A stretch of 13,931 nt of DNA from Bacteroidales bacterium (GTDB taxonomy: Bacteria; Bacteroidota; Bacteroidia; Bacteroidales; VadinHA17). The DNA lies in NCBI GenBank assembly GCA_003518245.1, contig DOZA01000140.1, positions 1 through 13,931 of the forward strand, given 5' to 3'. Below, piece by piece: positions 1 to 8,629 of this stretch. Below the pieces are notes generated by a model. It worked only from the letters and a program-made list of their open reading frames with translations, was not told the origin of the DNA and did not search any database. The position numbers and the translations under genes are program-made. How positions within the stretch are numbered: the first letter of the stretch is position 1; each line of letters starts with the position of its first letter.

Positions 1-982
1 TATACTTCATAAATAGTTCTGCTATCTGTATTGCATTAGTAGCAGCACCCTTACGTATATTATCAGCCACTATCCAGATGTTTAGTGCTCTTTCGCATGA
101 GTGGTCTTTGCGGATACGACCGGCAAAAACCTCATCTCTGCCCGATGCATCAAGAGGCATGGGGTAACTGTTAGAACCCGGATCATCTTTTAGAATAATA
201 CCAGGTGCTTTACCAAGTATTTCCCTGATATCAGCAAGTTGAAAATCATTCTTAAACTCAATATTGACCGATTCGGAATGACCACCTGTAACAGGTAATC
301 GTACCGCGGTGGCTGTAACCTGTATTGAGTTATCATTAAGTATTTTTCTTGTTTCATTAACCAGCTTCATCTCTTCAAGGGTATATCCATTATCAAGGAA
401 TGAATCGCAATGCGGGAGGCAATTCATAAATATTGGATGTGGATAAACCATATCTCCAATGATGCCTTTAATCTCATTTTCCATCTGCTCTACCGCCTTT
501 TTCCCAGTGCCTGTAACAGACTGATATGTTGATATAACAAGCCGTTTAACGCCATATACCCGGTGAAGGGGTGCTATAACCATTAATAATTGTATTGTCG
601 AACAGTTGGGATTCGAAATAATTTTGTGATCCTTCCTGAGGACTGAAGCATTGATCTCGGGTACTATTAATGGCACTTCTTTGTTCATCCTCCAGGCTGA
701 GGAGTTATCAATCACAATTATCCCTTCTTTTGCCATTACAGGAGCCCATTCCAGTGATACAGCACTGCCAGCTGAGAAGAAGGCAATATCAGGTTTTTGC
801 TCTATTGCATCAGTAATGCTTAATATACTGTACTTCTCTCCTTTAAAGATAACTTCTCTGCCGGCTGATTTGTCCGAAGCAACAGGAAATAAGTCCCCGA
901 CTGGGAAATTACGCTCCTCAAGAACTTTTAGCATTGCCTGCCCCACCATACCACTTGCACCAACTACGGCAATTTTCTTCAT
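1..982 (-). CDS. asd: Aspartate-semialdehyde dehydrogenase (C-terminus cut by window edge)
   Basis: NADPH-dependent reduction of aspartyl-4-phosphate to aspartate semialdehyde, the branch point to lysine/diaminopimelate, threonine and methionine. The 327 visible residues start at an ATG (980-982) and open with the nucleotide-binding glycine motif GASGMVG (residues 8-14). The catalytic cysteine is Cys127 in SNPNCST, and the substrate-binding Arg228 and His235 lie in RLPVTGGHSES. Family members are about 330-370 residues, so only a few C-terminal residues are likely missing; no stop is seen before base 1. It is divergent from the secreted-protein gene across an 85-nt A/T-rich spacer in which I see no full promoter, only a possible minus-strand -7 box (TATCTTTA, 1030-1037). 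The identification is firm. Confidence 0.96.
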   Translation of the reverse strand, partial: MKKIAVVGASGMVGQAMLKVLEERNFPVGDLFPVASDKSAGREVIFKGEKYSILSITDAIEQKPDIAFFSAGSAVSLEWAPVMAKEGIIVIDNSSAWRMNKEVPLIVPEINASVLRKDHKIISNPNCSTIQLLMVIAPLHRVYGVKRLVISTYQSVTGTGKKAVEQMENEIKGIIGDMVYPHPIFMNCLPHCDSFLDNGYTLEEMKLVNETRKILNDNSIQVTATAVRLPVTGGHSESVNIEFKNDFQLADIREILGKAPGIILKDDPGSNSYPMPLDASGRDEVFAGRIRKDHSCERALNIWIVADNIRKGAATNAIQIAELFMKY

Positions 983-1067
983 CTACTTTTTTGTTTTTAT
1001 AAAAATATTATTGAAATTTACTATTGCTGTAAAGATAATCTATTAACTACTTTCATCTATTCGCTGC

Positions 1068-3692
1068 ATGAGAAAAGTTTTAATATTGTTAATTATGTTA
1101 CCGGGCATGTTATATGCCCAGGTTATTTCCGAGGACTTCGAATCAGGATTGACCGGGGAATGGCTCCAGAGTGGAAACCAGAGATGGGAAGCTGATTCTG
1201 TATTTACCATCAACGGTAAATTTACACTGCATCATTCTTTTGATAATCCTGAATCAGGATGTGATCAGACAGGCATAGGTATTAATGGCCTTAAACCATC
1301 ACTGTCAGAGACAAAATGGAAGTTTAAAATAAGGCATGCCTATAACCCGTCTTCATCCAATAACTGGTCTTTCTTTCTGCTCTCGGATAAACCCCCGGGA
1401 GAGATGCGTCCCGGGGGATCAGTGTCAGGATATACCATAGGTGTTAATTTAACCGGGTATGATGATACCCTTTGCCTGTGGAAGATTAAAAACGGAAGTG
1501 TGTCCAGGGTAATCTCAACTTCCATTAACTGGCAGTATGATATAGGTGTTGATTCTATAGTATCACTGGAAGTAAAAAGAATGAGGAACGGTCAGTGGGA
1601 AATTTATATTACCGGTAATTCAGGTCAGATGCTAATGGTAGGCCAGGGTAGTGATGAAGATTTGTTTTACACGGGATGGACAGGTATAATGTATAAGTAC
1701 TCATCCTCCCAGGACAGGAAATTATGGATTGATGATATCGTTATTGATGGGTGCTTCCATTACGATGAAGACTCTCCCTCGGTTGATACTGTTTATTTTC
1801 CGTCCCTGGATAAGATAAGTATATTATTTGACGAACCGGTACTTGCTGATCCCGCAGTTAAATGCTTCAGCTTATTCCCCGGTAATATCAACCCGGCAAC
1901 AATAATAAATGATGAAAACGGGTATACCCTTACCTTCGATGCTAATTTAGAGAATAAGAAATACTACAATCTGCATCTGTCAGGGGTATGCGACCTTGCT
2001 GGTAATTGTTGTGATACTATTATTGAAAGTATTGCTCCGGCAATACCCTCCTTGGGAGATATTTTAATATCAGAAGTGATGTTTGATCCTGAGCCGGCGG
2101 TAGAATTACCAGCCTGTGAATATATTGAATTGCACAATAATTCAGGTTTTGACCTTAATACCTCAGGCCTGGAGATAGAGATAGGAGAAAAAAGATATGC
2201 ATTGCCAGCCAGGCAATTCATGACAGGTCAATACATGCTGATAATAAACAAAGATGATAGTACCTTAATGACAGAATATGGTAATATTTTATGTACTGCT
2301 AACAAATTCAACCTTAATAATGCTTTAGAAAGACTAGTATTAGTGGATGCGGCAGGAAAAACTATCCATGGTGTTGAATATGATATTGAATGGTATAGAA
2401 ACCAGCTCAAGGAATATGGTGGCTGGTCGCTGGAGATGATCGATTATAGTTATCCTTTTGCTGGCAGGGTCAACTGGTCAGAGGCTGTAAACAGATCAGG
2501 AGGTACTCCTGGCAGTGTGAACTCGGTGTGTGGCTATAATCCCGACCTTGATAATCCTGCCCTGCTAAATATTTACCCATCTTCAGACAGGCATGTTAAA
2601 ATAGTGTTCTCCGAAACGATGAATGAGACTACCGCAAGGCCTGAAAGTTGGTCATTAAATGAGAATATGATAATAACAATTGTTATTGCCGATCCATTGA
2701 TGAGAATTTTTGATATTGAACTGCAAGACAAACTCAGGCAGGGTGTTATTTATGAGATCTACCCTGAAAAAAACATAGCAGACAGGGCTGGTAACATACT
2801 CCTGATAAATGATAACAGGTTCGGTGCACCTGTCGCTACTGAGAGCCAGGATATAATATTCAATGAAATAATGTATGATCCACTGCCCGGAGGAGCTGAG
2901 TTCATTGAATTTTATAACGCCTCTGAGAAAATAATAGACCTTTCAGACCATTTTGTAGTAAGCTATAACTCTGAAACATCTGATACCGGTAGAATCACCT
3001 GGTTGTCTGATGATTGTTGTTGTCTTATGCCGGGAGACTATTTTGTGATTACAGATGACCGTGAAGCTGTTATAAATATGTACAGCACCTGCAATAAATA
3101 CACTATTAACGAGCCAGGAACATTACCATCAATACCTGATAAAGAGGGAAACCTACTACTATATAACAGAAACCTTATATTGATTGACGAGCTTCATTAC
3201 TCTGACCTTATGCATTTTGATATGTTATCAATTACAACAGGCATTTCGCTGGAGCGTATTTCTGCTGATATACCCGGAACTGTCAGTACTAACTGGAGAT
3301 CAGCTTCGGGAACATCAGGCTATGCTACCCCGGGCGCCGTAAATTCGGCTGCTGATTATTATGAAGAGATAGTAAACAAAGGTGTTCTGTCATTGTCATC
3401 CAGGAAAATAAGCCCTGATAATGACGGGTTTGAAGATTACCTTGAAATAATGGTGAAGTCAGCCAGCGACCGGAACCTTCTTACTGTCATAGTATATGAT
3501 GATCTGGGATACCCGGTAAGGACTCTTGCTGAAAACATCACATCAGGTTACGGCTCAGTATTTATCTGGGATGGATGTGATAATAAGGGGCAAGCTGTCA
3601 GGGAGGGGATCTATATAATCTGTTCAATAATAATTTATCCCGGTGGGAGGCCTGAACTAATGAAAAAGGTATGCACAGTGGTTTATTATTGA
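1068..3692 (+). CDS. Secreted multidomain protein with two lamin-tail domains and FlgD/CHU_C-like C-terminus
   Basis: 874 residues, exported: a signal peptide covers about residues 1-17 (hydrophobic core LILLIMLPGML, cut after LYA). Residues 20-228 look like a concanavalin/LamG-like beta sandwich. Residues 237-315 and 497-580 resemble bacterial Ig-like (SbsA/Big_5-type) domains; each has an ADRAGN- or CDLAGN-type turn near its end. Two lamin-tail domains follow them, at about 328-485 (ISEVMFDPEPAVE, EYIELHN) and 594-760 (FNEIMYDPLPGG, EFIEFYN). Both end in a TPG(S/A)VNS motif. Residues 775-874 form a FlgD-Ig/CHU_C-like module with ISPDNDGFEDYLEI and REGIYI. This architecture is common in exported Bacteroidota proteins, but the role is unknown; surface adhesion or matrix binding is inference. 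I see no typical type IX secretion C-terminal domain beyond the FlgD-like module. The gene ends 7 nt inside the 3' end of the convergent MFS gene. Confidence 0.88.
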   Translation: MRKVLILLIMLPGMLYAQVISEDFESGLTGEWLQSGNQRWEADSVFTINGKFTLHHSFDNPESGCDQTGIGINGLKPSLSETKWKFKIRHAYNPSSSNNWSFFLLSDKPPGEMRPGGSVSGYTIGVNLTGYDDTLCLWKIKNGSVSRVISTSINWQYDIGVDSIVSLEVKRMRNGQWEIYITGNSGQMLMVGQGSDEDLFYTGWTGIMYKYSSSQDRKLWIDDIVIDGCFHYDEDSPSVDTVYFPSLDKISILFDEPVLADPAVKCFSLFPGNINPATIINDENGYTLTFDANLENKKYYNLHLSGVCDLAGNCCDTIIESIAPAIPSLGDILISEVMFDPEPAVELPACEYIELHNNSGFDLNTSGLEIEIGEKRYALPARQFMTGQYMLIINKDDSTLMTEYGNILCTANKFNLNNALERLVLVDAAGKTIHGVEYDIEWYRNQLKEYGGWSLEMIDYSYPFAGRVNWSEAVNRSGGTPGSVNSVCGYNPDLDNPALLNIYPSSDRHVKIVFSETMNETTARPESWSLNENMIITIVIADPLMRIFDIELQDKLRQGVIYEIYPEKNIADRAGNILLINDNRFGAPVATESQDIIFNEIMYDPLPGGAEFIEFYNASEKIIDLSDHFVVSYNSETSDTGRITWLSDDCCCLMPGDYFVITDDREAVINMYSTCNKYTINEPGTLPSIPDKEGNLLLYNRNLILIDELHYSDLMHFDMLSITTGISLERISADIPGTVSTNWRSASGTSGYATPGAVNSAADYYEEIVNKGVLSLSSRKISPDNDGFEDYLEIMVKSASDRNLLTVIVYDDLGYPVRTLAENITSGYGSVFIWDGCDNKGQAVREGIYIICSIIIYPGGRPELMKKVCTVVYY
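1392..1417. repeat. Perfect GC-rich inverted repeat inside the secreted-protein gene
   Basis: CCCCCGGGA (1392-1400), an 8-nt loop and TCCCGGGGG (1409-1417) form a perfect 9-bp stem in an otherwise A/T-rich gene. It encodes the segment around residues 109-117 (PPGEMRPGG). It has no T-run after it, so it is not an intrinsic terminator. It may simply reflect proline and glycine codons. Confidence 0.8.
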
Positions 3693-4873
3693 GATTCTGA
3701 ATTATTACTTTTCTTTTCAGGCACCATTACGGCAAAAATAATAGATGGAAAAGCCATTAGAGCTGCCACCAGGTAGGTCTTATCCATTCCTATATGGTCA
3801 GAAAGGGCTCCCACCCCCAGTGTCATAACCGATCCGATAAAAAAGTTTATCATCATATATACCCCGTTCACAAAGGGCAGGTGTTTTGTGTCAAGATCAT
3901 GTATAACGGCCAGGTTCACTGATTGTGGTGCAACCAGAAATATACCCATAAAGATGAGCAGCAGTATACTTAATATACCAGAAGAGTTTATAAAGAGCAG
4001 CATCAGTATGGGGGATACCACAGACACTATTATAAGAGTAAGCCTTCTTCCTATCTTATCAGATATTGAGCCCGAGAGTAATGTACCTGCAGCTCCTGCC
4101 AGTTGAAGGATAGATAGTGAGATGCCTGCTCTCCAAAGATCCATGCCTTTACCTGTAAGGAATACAGGAAGATAAAGGGTGAGGGAGGATTTCAGGGCCC
4201 CCCTGAAGAAAGTAATACCTGCAAGCGTCAGGAAAACGGGGATGAACTGTCTGAATATACCGGGGTAATTAGGGCTTTCTGTCCTAATCTCTTCACTTAT
4301 GGATATATTCCTTAGTTTCAGCCAAAGGATAAATGATGCCAGAATTCCGAATGGTATAAGCCTTAAAGTACCATTAAGCCCCCATTGTTCAACTGCTGCC
4401 ACCACAATAAGGGGGCCAAGAGTTCTGGCAAGCTCACCACCGACCATAAAAAAGCTCATGCCCATGCCAATCCTTTTCCCCGATATCTTTTTTACCATCA
4501 CAGGAGCAGGGACATGAAAGAGGGTTGAGCTTATACCGCTGACAAAAAGTAAGATTACAAGAATTATATACACAGGTGCTATACCTATCAAACCCATAGC
4601 TACAGTGGTAACAGCAGGTGCAAATATCACAAAATATCTTACTTTGAGTTTTTCAGCCAATATGCCGATAAGAGGATTAAAAAGTGATGGCAAACGCTGC
4701 ACAACACTCAATATTCCGGAAAGGAAGAGTGAAATATTTAGTTTCTCAATCAGTAGTGGTAAAACAGGTGCCAGGAAGGAAGTGTATATATCATGTGCCA
4801 GATGAGCAAGAGAAATAAGTATAACATTCCCTGTTTGAAATCCATTTTTCGTTGCCTTAACCACTTTCTGCAT
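3686..4873 (-). CDS. Major facilitator transporter, Fsr (fosmidomycin resistance)-like
   Basis: 395-residue inner-membrane protein with about 12 hydrophobic segments (the first at residues 15-42) in two halves, as in the major facilitator superfamily. Residues 19-45 (SLAHLAHDIYTSFLAPVLPLL... region) and LFHVPA (118-123) resemble the Fsr/fosmidomycin-efflux group. DKIGRR (272-277) is the conserved cytoplasmic loop motif of the second half; the equivalent in the first half (GILAEKLKVR) is degenerate. Substrate is not predictable: drug efflux is the family precedent, but export of a metabolite is equally possible. It is the last gene of the sppA-lpxK-punA cluster, with only 8 nt after punA, so it is almost certainly cotranscribed. 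The ATG is at 4871-4873 and the TAA lies inside the end of the convergent gene. Confidence 0.87.
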   Translation of the reverse strand: MQKVVKATKNGFQTGNVILISLAHLAHDIYTSFLAPVLPLLIEKLNISLFLSGILSVVQRLPSLFNPLIGILAEKLKVRYFVIFAPAVTTVAMGLIGIAPVYIILVILLFVSGISSTLFHVPAPVMVKKISGKRIGMGMSFFMVGGELARTLGPLIVVAAVEQWGLNGTLRLIPFGILASFILWLKLRNISISEEIRTESPNYPGIFRQFIPVFLTLAGITFFRGALKSSLTLYLPVFLTGKGMDLWRAGISLSILQLAGAAGTLLSGSISDKIGRRLTLIIVSVVSPILMLLFINSSGILSILLLIFMGIFLVAPQSVNLAVIHDLDTKHLPFVNGVYMMINFFIGSVMTLGVGALSDHIGMDKTYLVAALMAFPSIIFAVMVPEKKSNNSESQ

Positions 4874-4881
4874 TACAAACT

Positions 4882-5691
4882 TTAGATTTTATTTATCAGG
4901 ACCGTCATTAATGAAGTCATTTTAGATTCTGTTGCAGCGGCTGCTTCCGTAACCATCTTATGTGTGATATAGTGTATTCTACCTTCCACACCCAGGTCAC
5001 TTATTATGCTTACTGCAAAACATGGTATACCCATATGTCTTGCAACAATAACTTCAGGTACCGTGGACATACCCACAGCGTCGGCACCTATAATCCTGAA
5101 GTGCTTATATTCGGCAGGTGTTTCGAAGGTAGGCCCTGAGGTAGCGAGATATATTCCTTTTTTTACTTGTATATTCAATTCGTTTGATACCTCTTCAGCT
5201 TTTGCAATTAACCCTTTATCATACGCCTCACTCATATCAGGGAACCTGGGTCCAACCTGATTATTATTAGGTCCGATAAGCGGGTTTGGCAGGAAATTTA
5301 TATGATCCTGGATAATCATAATGTCTCCAACAATGAAATCAGGATTTACCCCTCCAGCGGCATTAGACAGGAAGAGATATTTTATGCCAAGGTATTTCAT
5401 AACCCTTATCGGAAAAACAACCTGGTCAACAGAATATCCTTCATAAAAGTGGAAGCGGCCTTTCATGGCCACGACTTTTTTGTTCCCGAAATCACCATAT
5501 ATCAGTTTACCCTCATGACCTTCAACAGTGGATACCGGGAAATTCGGGATTTTTGAATAATCAATCTCTTCTAATATTTTTATTTTCGATACCAGTCCAC
5601 CCAGTCCGGTTCCCAGTACTATTCCTGCATCAGGGGCTTTTACTCCCTTTGATTTAAGAAAATCAGCTGTTTCTTGTATTCTTTCCAACAT
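4882..5691 (-). CDS. punA: Purine nucleoside phosphorylase (trimeric PNP family)
   Basis: Phosphorolysis of purine nucleosides to free base and ribose-1-phosphate (purine salvage, cytoplasm). 269 residues, usual for the low-molecular-weight trimeric class. Visible sites are the phosphate-binding loop GTGLGGL (27-33), GRFHFYEGY (78-86, with Arg79 and His81), SNAAGG (109-114), GPTFETPAE (186-194, with base-binding Glu190) and GMSTVPE (207-213). By alignment with human PNP, the purine-contacting Asn243 corresponds to Asp232 here (SIISDLG), a change linked to acceptance of 6-aminopurines. The start (ATG 5689-5691) lies 29 nt inside lpxK, which suggests translational coupling. The family is certain. 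Specificity (inosine/guanosine versus adenosine or methylthioadenosine) is not. Confidence 0.95.
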   Translation of the reverse strand: MLERIQETADFLKSKGVKAPDAGIVLGTGLGGLVSKIKILEEIDYSKIPNFPVSTVEGHEGKLIYGDFGNKKVVAMKGRFHFYEGYSVDQVVFPIRVMKYLGIKYLFLSNAAGGVNPDFIVGDIMIIQDHINFLPNPLIGPNNNQVGPRFPDMSEAYDKGLIAKAEEVSNELNIQVKKGIYLATSGPTFETPAEYKHFRIIGADAVGMSTVPEVIVARHMGIPCFAVSIISDLGVEGRIHYITHKMVTEAAAATESKMTSLMTVLINKI

Positions 5692-6748
5692 AATTTAAAA
5701 TATATTTATTGAATTCGCTGGCATTATTATTCAGAAAGACCACTTTAATACTGATATAAAAAAGACTGTTGTCCGAAAAATCTTTTTCACTCAGTTTATC
5801 CCTGAGACGTATTGCGTCTTTTTCTGTTGTTATCAAACATCGTTCATTGAGAGGCAGCGAATTATATCTGCTAATGATTCTGCTGCAGTCCTTATCTGTA
5901 TAGTTATGATGATCAGGATATTTAAGGTGTGTTATTTCAAGATCATATTTTCTCAGGTAGTTTATTAAAGGCAAAGGGTCTGCAATACCAGTAACAAGCA
6001 ATACATTTTTCATTCCTTCACTTACCTGATCCATGCCAGGACCGGGCTTTGACGGTTCGAATATATTCTTAGGCATGTCATAATCAATGCATGTATAAAA
6101 TAGGTATTGCACATCAGACAGGGGTATCTTCTTGGAGGTATCCTTCATATTGATAGGAGAAAGGTCCGGGGGTGATTTTGTGATAAGTACAATATCTGCC
6201 CTTTTAATTGAAGATCTATGCTCCCTGAGCCTGCCAGCAGGTAATAGGTAATCGTCGGTTATCAACCGGTTATAGTCTATTAATAGGATGCTGAGTCCTG
6301 CTTCAATATATCTATGCTGAAAGGCATCATCAAGCAGTATAATATCTGAATGCGGCTTACGGGTGAGTATTTCATTAATCCCGTGAACACGATTTCTATC
6401 AACAGCAACAGTTAACTCAGGATGCTTATATTTAATCTGGAGGGGTTCATCACCTGAAGTGTATACGTCGGAGTCAGCTTCAACAATATTGAAATCCCTG
6501 GTTTTTCTTTTATACCCCCTGCTTAGTACGGCTACATTATAATCCTTCTTTAGCAAATTAACCAGGTATTCAGTATGAGGTGTTTTACCTGTTCCCCCAA
6601 CGGTAATATTACCTACTGATATAACGGGCAAGTCAAAGGATGATGATTTTATAATACCTGTATCAAACAGGAAGTTTCGTATCCTTATTATAAACCCATA
6701 AATAAGAGCAAAAGGAAATAGCAATATTTGTTGCAGCTTCCTGTTCAT
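5663..6748 (-). CDS. lpxK: Tetraacyldisaccharide 4'-kinase
   Basis: Phosphorylates the 4' position of the lipid A disaccharide, using ATP at the inner face of the cytoplasmic membrane (lipid A synthesis). 361 residues. An N-terminal hydrophobic/basic stretch (about 7-30) serves for membrane attachment. The P-loop is GNITVGGTGKTP (46-57). Conserved family blocks are LSRGYKR (75-81), SGDEP (98-102), VAVDRNR (114-120), DDAFQHR (140-146) and LLPAGRLREH (168-177). Its ATG shares one base with the sppA stop (TAATG arrangement), and its end overlaps punA by 29 nt. All expected motifs are intact, so it should be functional. Confidence 0.97.
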   Translation of the reverse strand: MNRKLQQILLFPFALIYGFIIRIRNFLFDTGIIKSSSFDLPVISVGNITVGGTGKTPHTEYLVNLLKKDYNVAVLSRGYKRKTRDFNIVEADSDVYTSGDEPLQIKYKHPELTVAVDRNRVHGINEILTRKPHSDIILLDDAFQHRYIEAGLSILLIDYNRLITDDYLLPAGRLREHRSSIKRADIVLITKSPPDLSPINMKDTSKKIPLSDVQYLFYTCIDYDMPKNIFEPSKPGPGMDQVSEGMKNVLLVTGIADPLPLINYLRKYDLEITHLKYPDHHNYTDKDCSRIISRYNSLPLNERCLITTEKDAIRLRDKLSEKDFSDNSLFYISIKVVFLNNNASEFNKYILNYVGKNTRNS

Positions 6749-8514
6749 TACCTTATCTCAAAGAAATAGGGTAGGCGAGCCTGTACACCCCTGAGTGATT
6801 TTAGTTCATTAATCTCATCATAATATTTTGATAATACTCCTAGTTCTTTTCTTACCATTTTTGACCTTATATCACCGGTAAGACTTTTCATAAGCATTGT
6901 GTATGGATCCTCAACTTCAGGATATTCCTTTATTTCATAAGTTTCAAGTGAGGCAAGTCCTGCTGCTTCTTCTATTGCCTCTCTCAGGCCGCCGAGCTTA
7001 TCCACAAGATTTAATTCGAGGGCATCTTTACCAAAATAAACATGACCCTGGCCCATCTCATCAACTTTATCTTTATCAATACCTCGCCCGCTGGATACCC
7101 TGTTTATAAATTCATCGTATGTCCTGTCAATATGTTGCTGATAGATTATTTGCTCATAATTATTCATCCCCCTGTAAAATGACAGCAGATCCGAGTTTTC
7201 GTTTGTTTTAACAACATCCGTGGTAATACCCAATTTGTCTTCCATAAGATCACTTACCTCCGGGAATAATCCAAATACACCTATTGATCCTGTTAATGTT
7301 GTAGGCTGGGCTATTATTTTTGTTGCCGGTGCGGAGATATAATATCCGCCCGAAGCAGCATAATTACTCATTGAAACAACAAGGGGTATTGAATCAGCCG
7401 TAAGCTTGATCTCCCTCCACATATTGTCTGAGGCCATGGCATTACCACCGGGTGAGCTAACCCTGAGTACTACAGCATCATAATCCCCGCTTTCTCTGAT
7501 CTTTCTAAGCATTGAAGCAAATCCATCTCCTCCTATTACCCCGGTTCTACTTTTACCTATATTTATTGTTCCTTCAGCATATATAACGGCAATTGTGGAT
7601 TCAGCTTTTTCCTTTTTCTCTGGCTCCACCTTGCTGTATTTTACCATGGTAATTTTTTCGGGTTTCTTATTACCCTCGCTTCCTGTGAGGGATTTAAGTT
7701 CATCAATAAGCTCGTCCTTATACATCAATCCGTCGATAAGTCCTTCCTCAACTGCCCTGTTAACATTTACTGATGCCAGTTCATCTGCCAGCAGGTTGAG
7801 CTTTTCAACAGGGATATCCCGTGATAAGGATATCTGGTTAACTACATGATCCCATATTCCTGATAAATAGCTTGTTATTTGCTCACGGTTGGCTTCACTA
7901 AGACCATCAAGCATATATTTTTCAACTGCTCCTTTGTATTTGCCATGCCTTATAACCTGTACATTAACACCAATTTTTTTCAGCGCTTCTTTATAGAAGA
8001 CAATCTCAGAAACCAGCCCTTTAAACTCCATTAGTGCATTGGGATTAACGTATATCCTGTCAGCTACGCTTGAAATATAATATGACTCCTGGGTTAATAT
8101 ATAGTCAGTATAGGAAATTATAAATTTACCTGACTCCTTGAAACGGCTTAGTGCATTTCGTATTTCTTCAGCTTTACCCCATCCGTTTATCATCAGTCCG
8201 TTTTCTATTAGTACTCCTTTTATCTTTTCATCATCAGTTGCTTTCTCAAGGTTTGAAAGGATATCATTTATACCTGCAGATGGCTTAAATGTGAAATTAA
8301 CAGGATCAAAGCTGCTCAGGGGGTCATTTGTTCCCTGTTCAGGTATGGTATTGCCCGTGTTTAATACCAGTACCGAGTTGGAACCTATGCTGACAGGTTT
8401 CTCTGCTGATGCTATCATCAGGCTGAAACTGGCCAGGCTGATGAAGAAAAATAATATACCGGTAATAATTAAACCGGTTATAGTGGCTAAAGTATATTTC
8501 AGGAAATTTTTCAT
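6748..8514 (-). CDS. sppA: Signal peptide peptidase SppA, long (67K) form
   Basis: Membrane-bound serine protease that degrades signal peptides left after protein export. 588 residues, matching the long two-domain form found in E. coli. One membrane anchor lies at about residues 10-35. Two ClpP-like domains follow, the first about 45-270 and the second about 305-540. The general-base lysine is Lys194 in HGKYKGAVE, and the nucleophile is Ser388 in YAASGGYYIS, followed by TLTGSIGVFG. Both halves of the Ser-Lys dyad are thus present. It is the first gene of the operon; a promoter match lies just upstream (8533-8565). Confidence 0.96.
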   Translation of the reverse strand: MKNFLKYTLATITGLIITGILFFFISLASFSLMIASAEKPVSIGSNSVLVLNTGNTIPEQGTNDPLSSFDPVNFTFKPSAGINDILSNLEKATDDEKIKGVLIENGLMINGWGKAEEIRNALSRFKESGKFIISYTDYILTQESYYISSVADRIYVNPNALMEFKGLVSEIVFYKEALKKIGVNVQVIRHGKYKGAVEKYMLDGLSEANREQITSYLSGIWDHVVNQISLSRDIPVEKLNLLADELASVNVNRAVEEGLIDGLMYKDELIDELKSLTGSEGNKKPEKITMVKYSKVEPEKKEKAESTIAVIYAEGTINIGKSRTGVIGGDGFASMLRKIRESGDYDAVVLRVSSPGGNAMASDNMWREIKLTADSIPLVVSMSNYAASGGYYISAPATKIIAQPTTLTGSIGVFGLFPEVSDLMEDKLGITTDVVKTNENSDLLSFYRGMNNYEQIIYQQHIDRTYDEFINRVSSGRGIDKDKVDEMGQGHVYFGKDALELNLVDKLGGLREAIEEAAGLASLETYEIKEYPEVEDPYTMLMKSLTGDIRSKMVRKELGVLSKYYDEINELKSLRGVQARLPYFFEIR

Positions 8515-8532
8515 AATAAATTATTTTACAGC

Positions 8533-8565
8533 TAAATTTAAGACCATAAATATATAAAAAACAAA
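8533..8565 (-). promoter_or_regulatory. Predicted Bacteroidota promoter for the sppA operon
   Basis: Read on the minus strand: TTTG (8562-8565), a 21-nt spacer, then TAAATTTA (8533-8540), one base off the TAnnTTTG consensus. Predicted transcription start near 8527, giving a leader of roughly 12 nt before the sppA ATG. No start site has been mapped. Confidence 0.5.
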
Positions 8566-8596
8566 AACAGGGGGCTCTGGTTTTTAAATGATTTAA

Positions 8597-8604
8597 TAAT
8601 TTTG
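8597..8604 (+). promoter_or_regulatory. Predicted -7 box for folK
   Basis: TAATTTTG is an exact TAnnTTTG match 25 nt upstream of the folK ATG. No good TTTG lies at the expected distance (nearest is TCTG at 8576-8579 with a 17-nt spacer), so the promoter is only partly supported. Confidence 0.4.
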
Positions 8605-8629
8605 AAGTTTTAGAGAATAAATTATTTGA

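Noticed and set aside
1023..1055. ATTG-N21-TACTTTCA as a promoter for the secreted-protein gene
   Set aside because: The -7 box matches only half of the consensus and would put the transcription start almost at the ATG.
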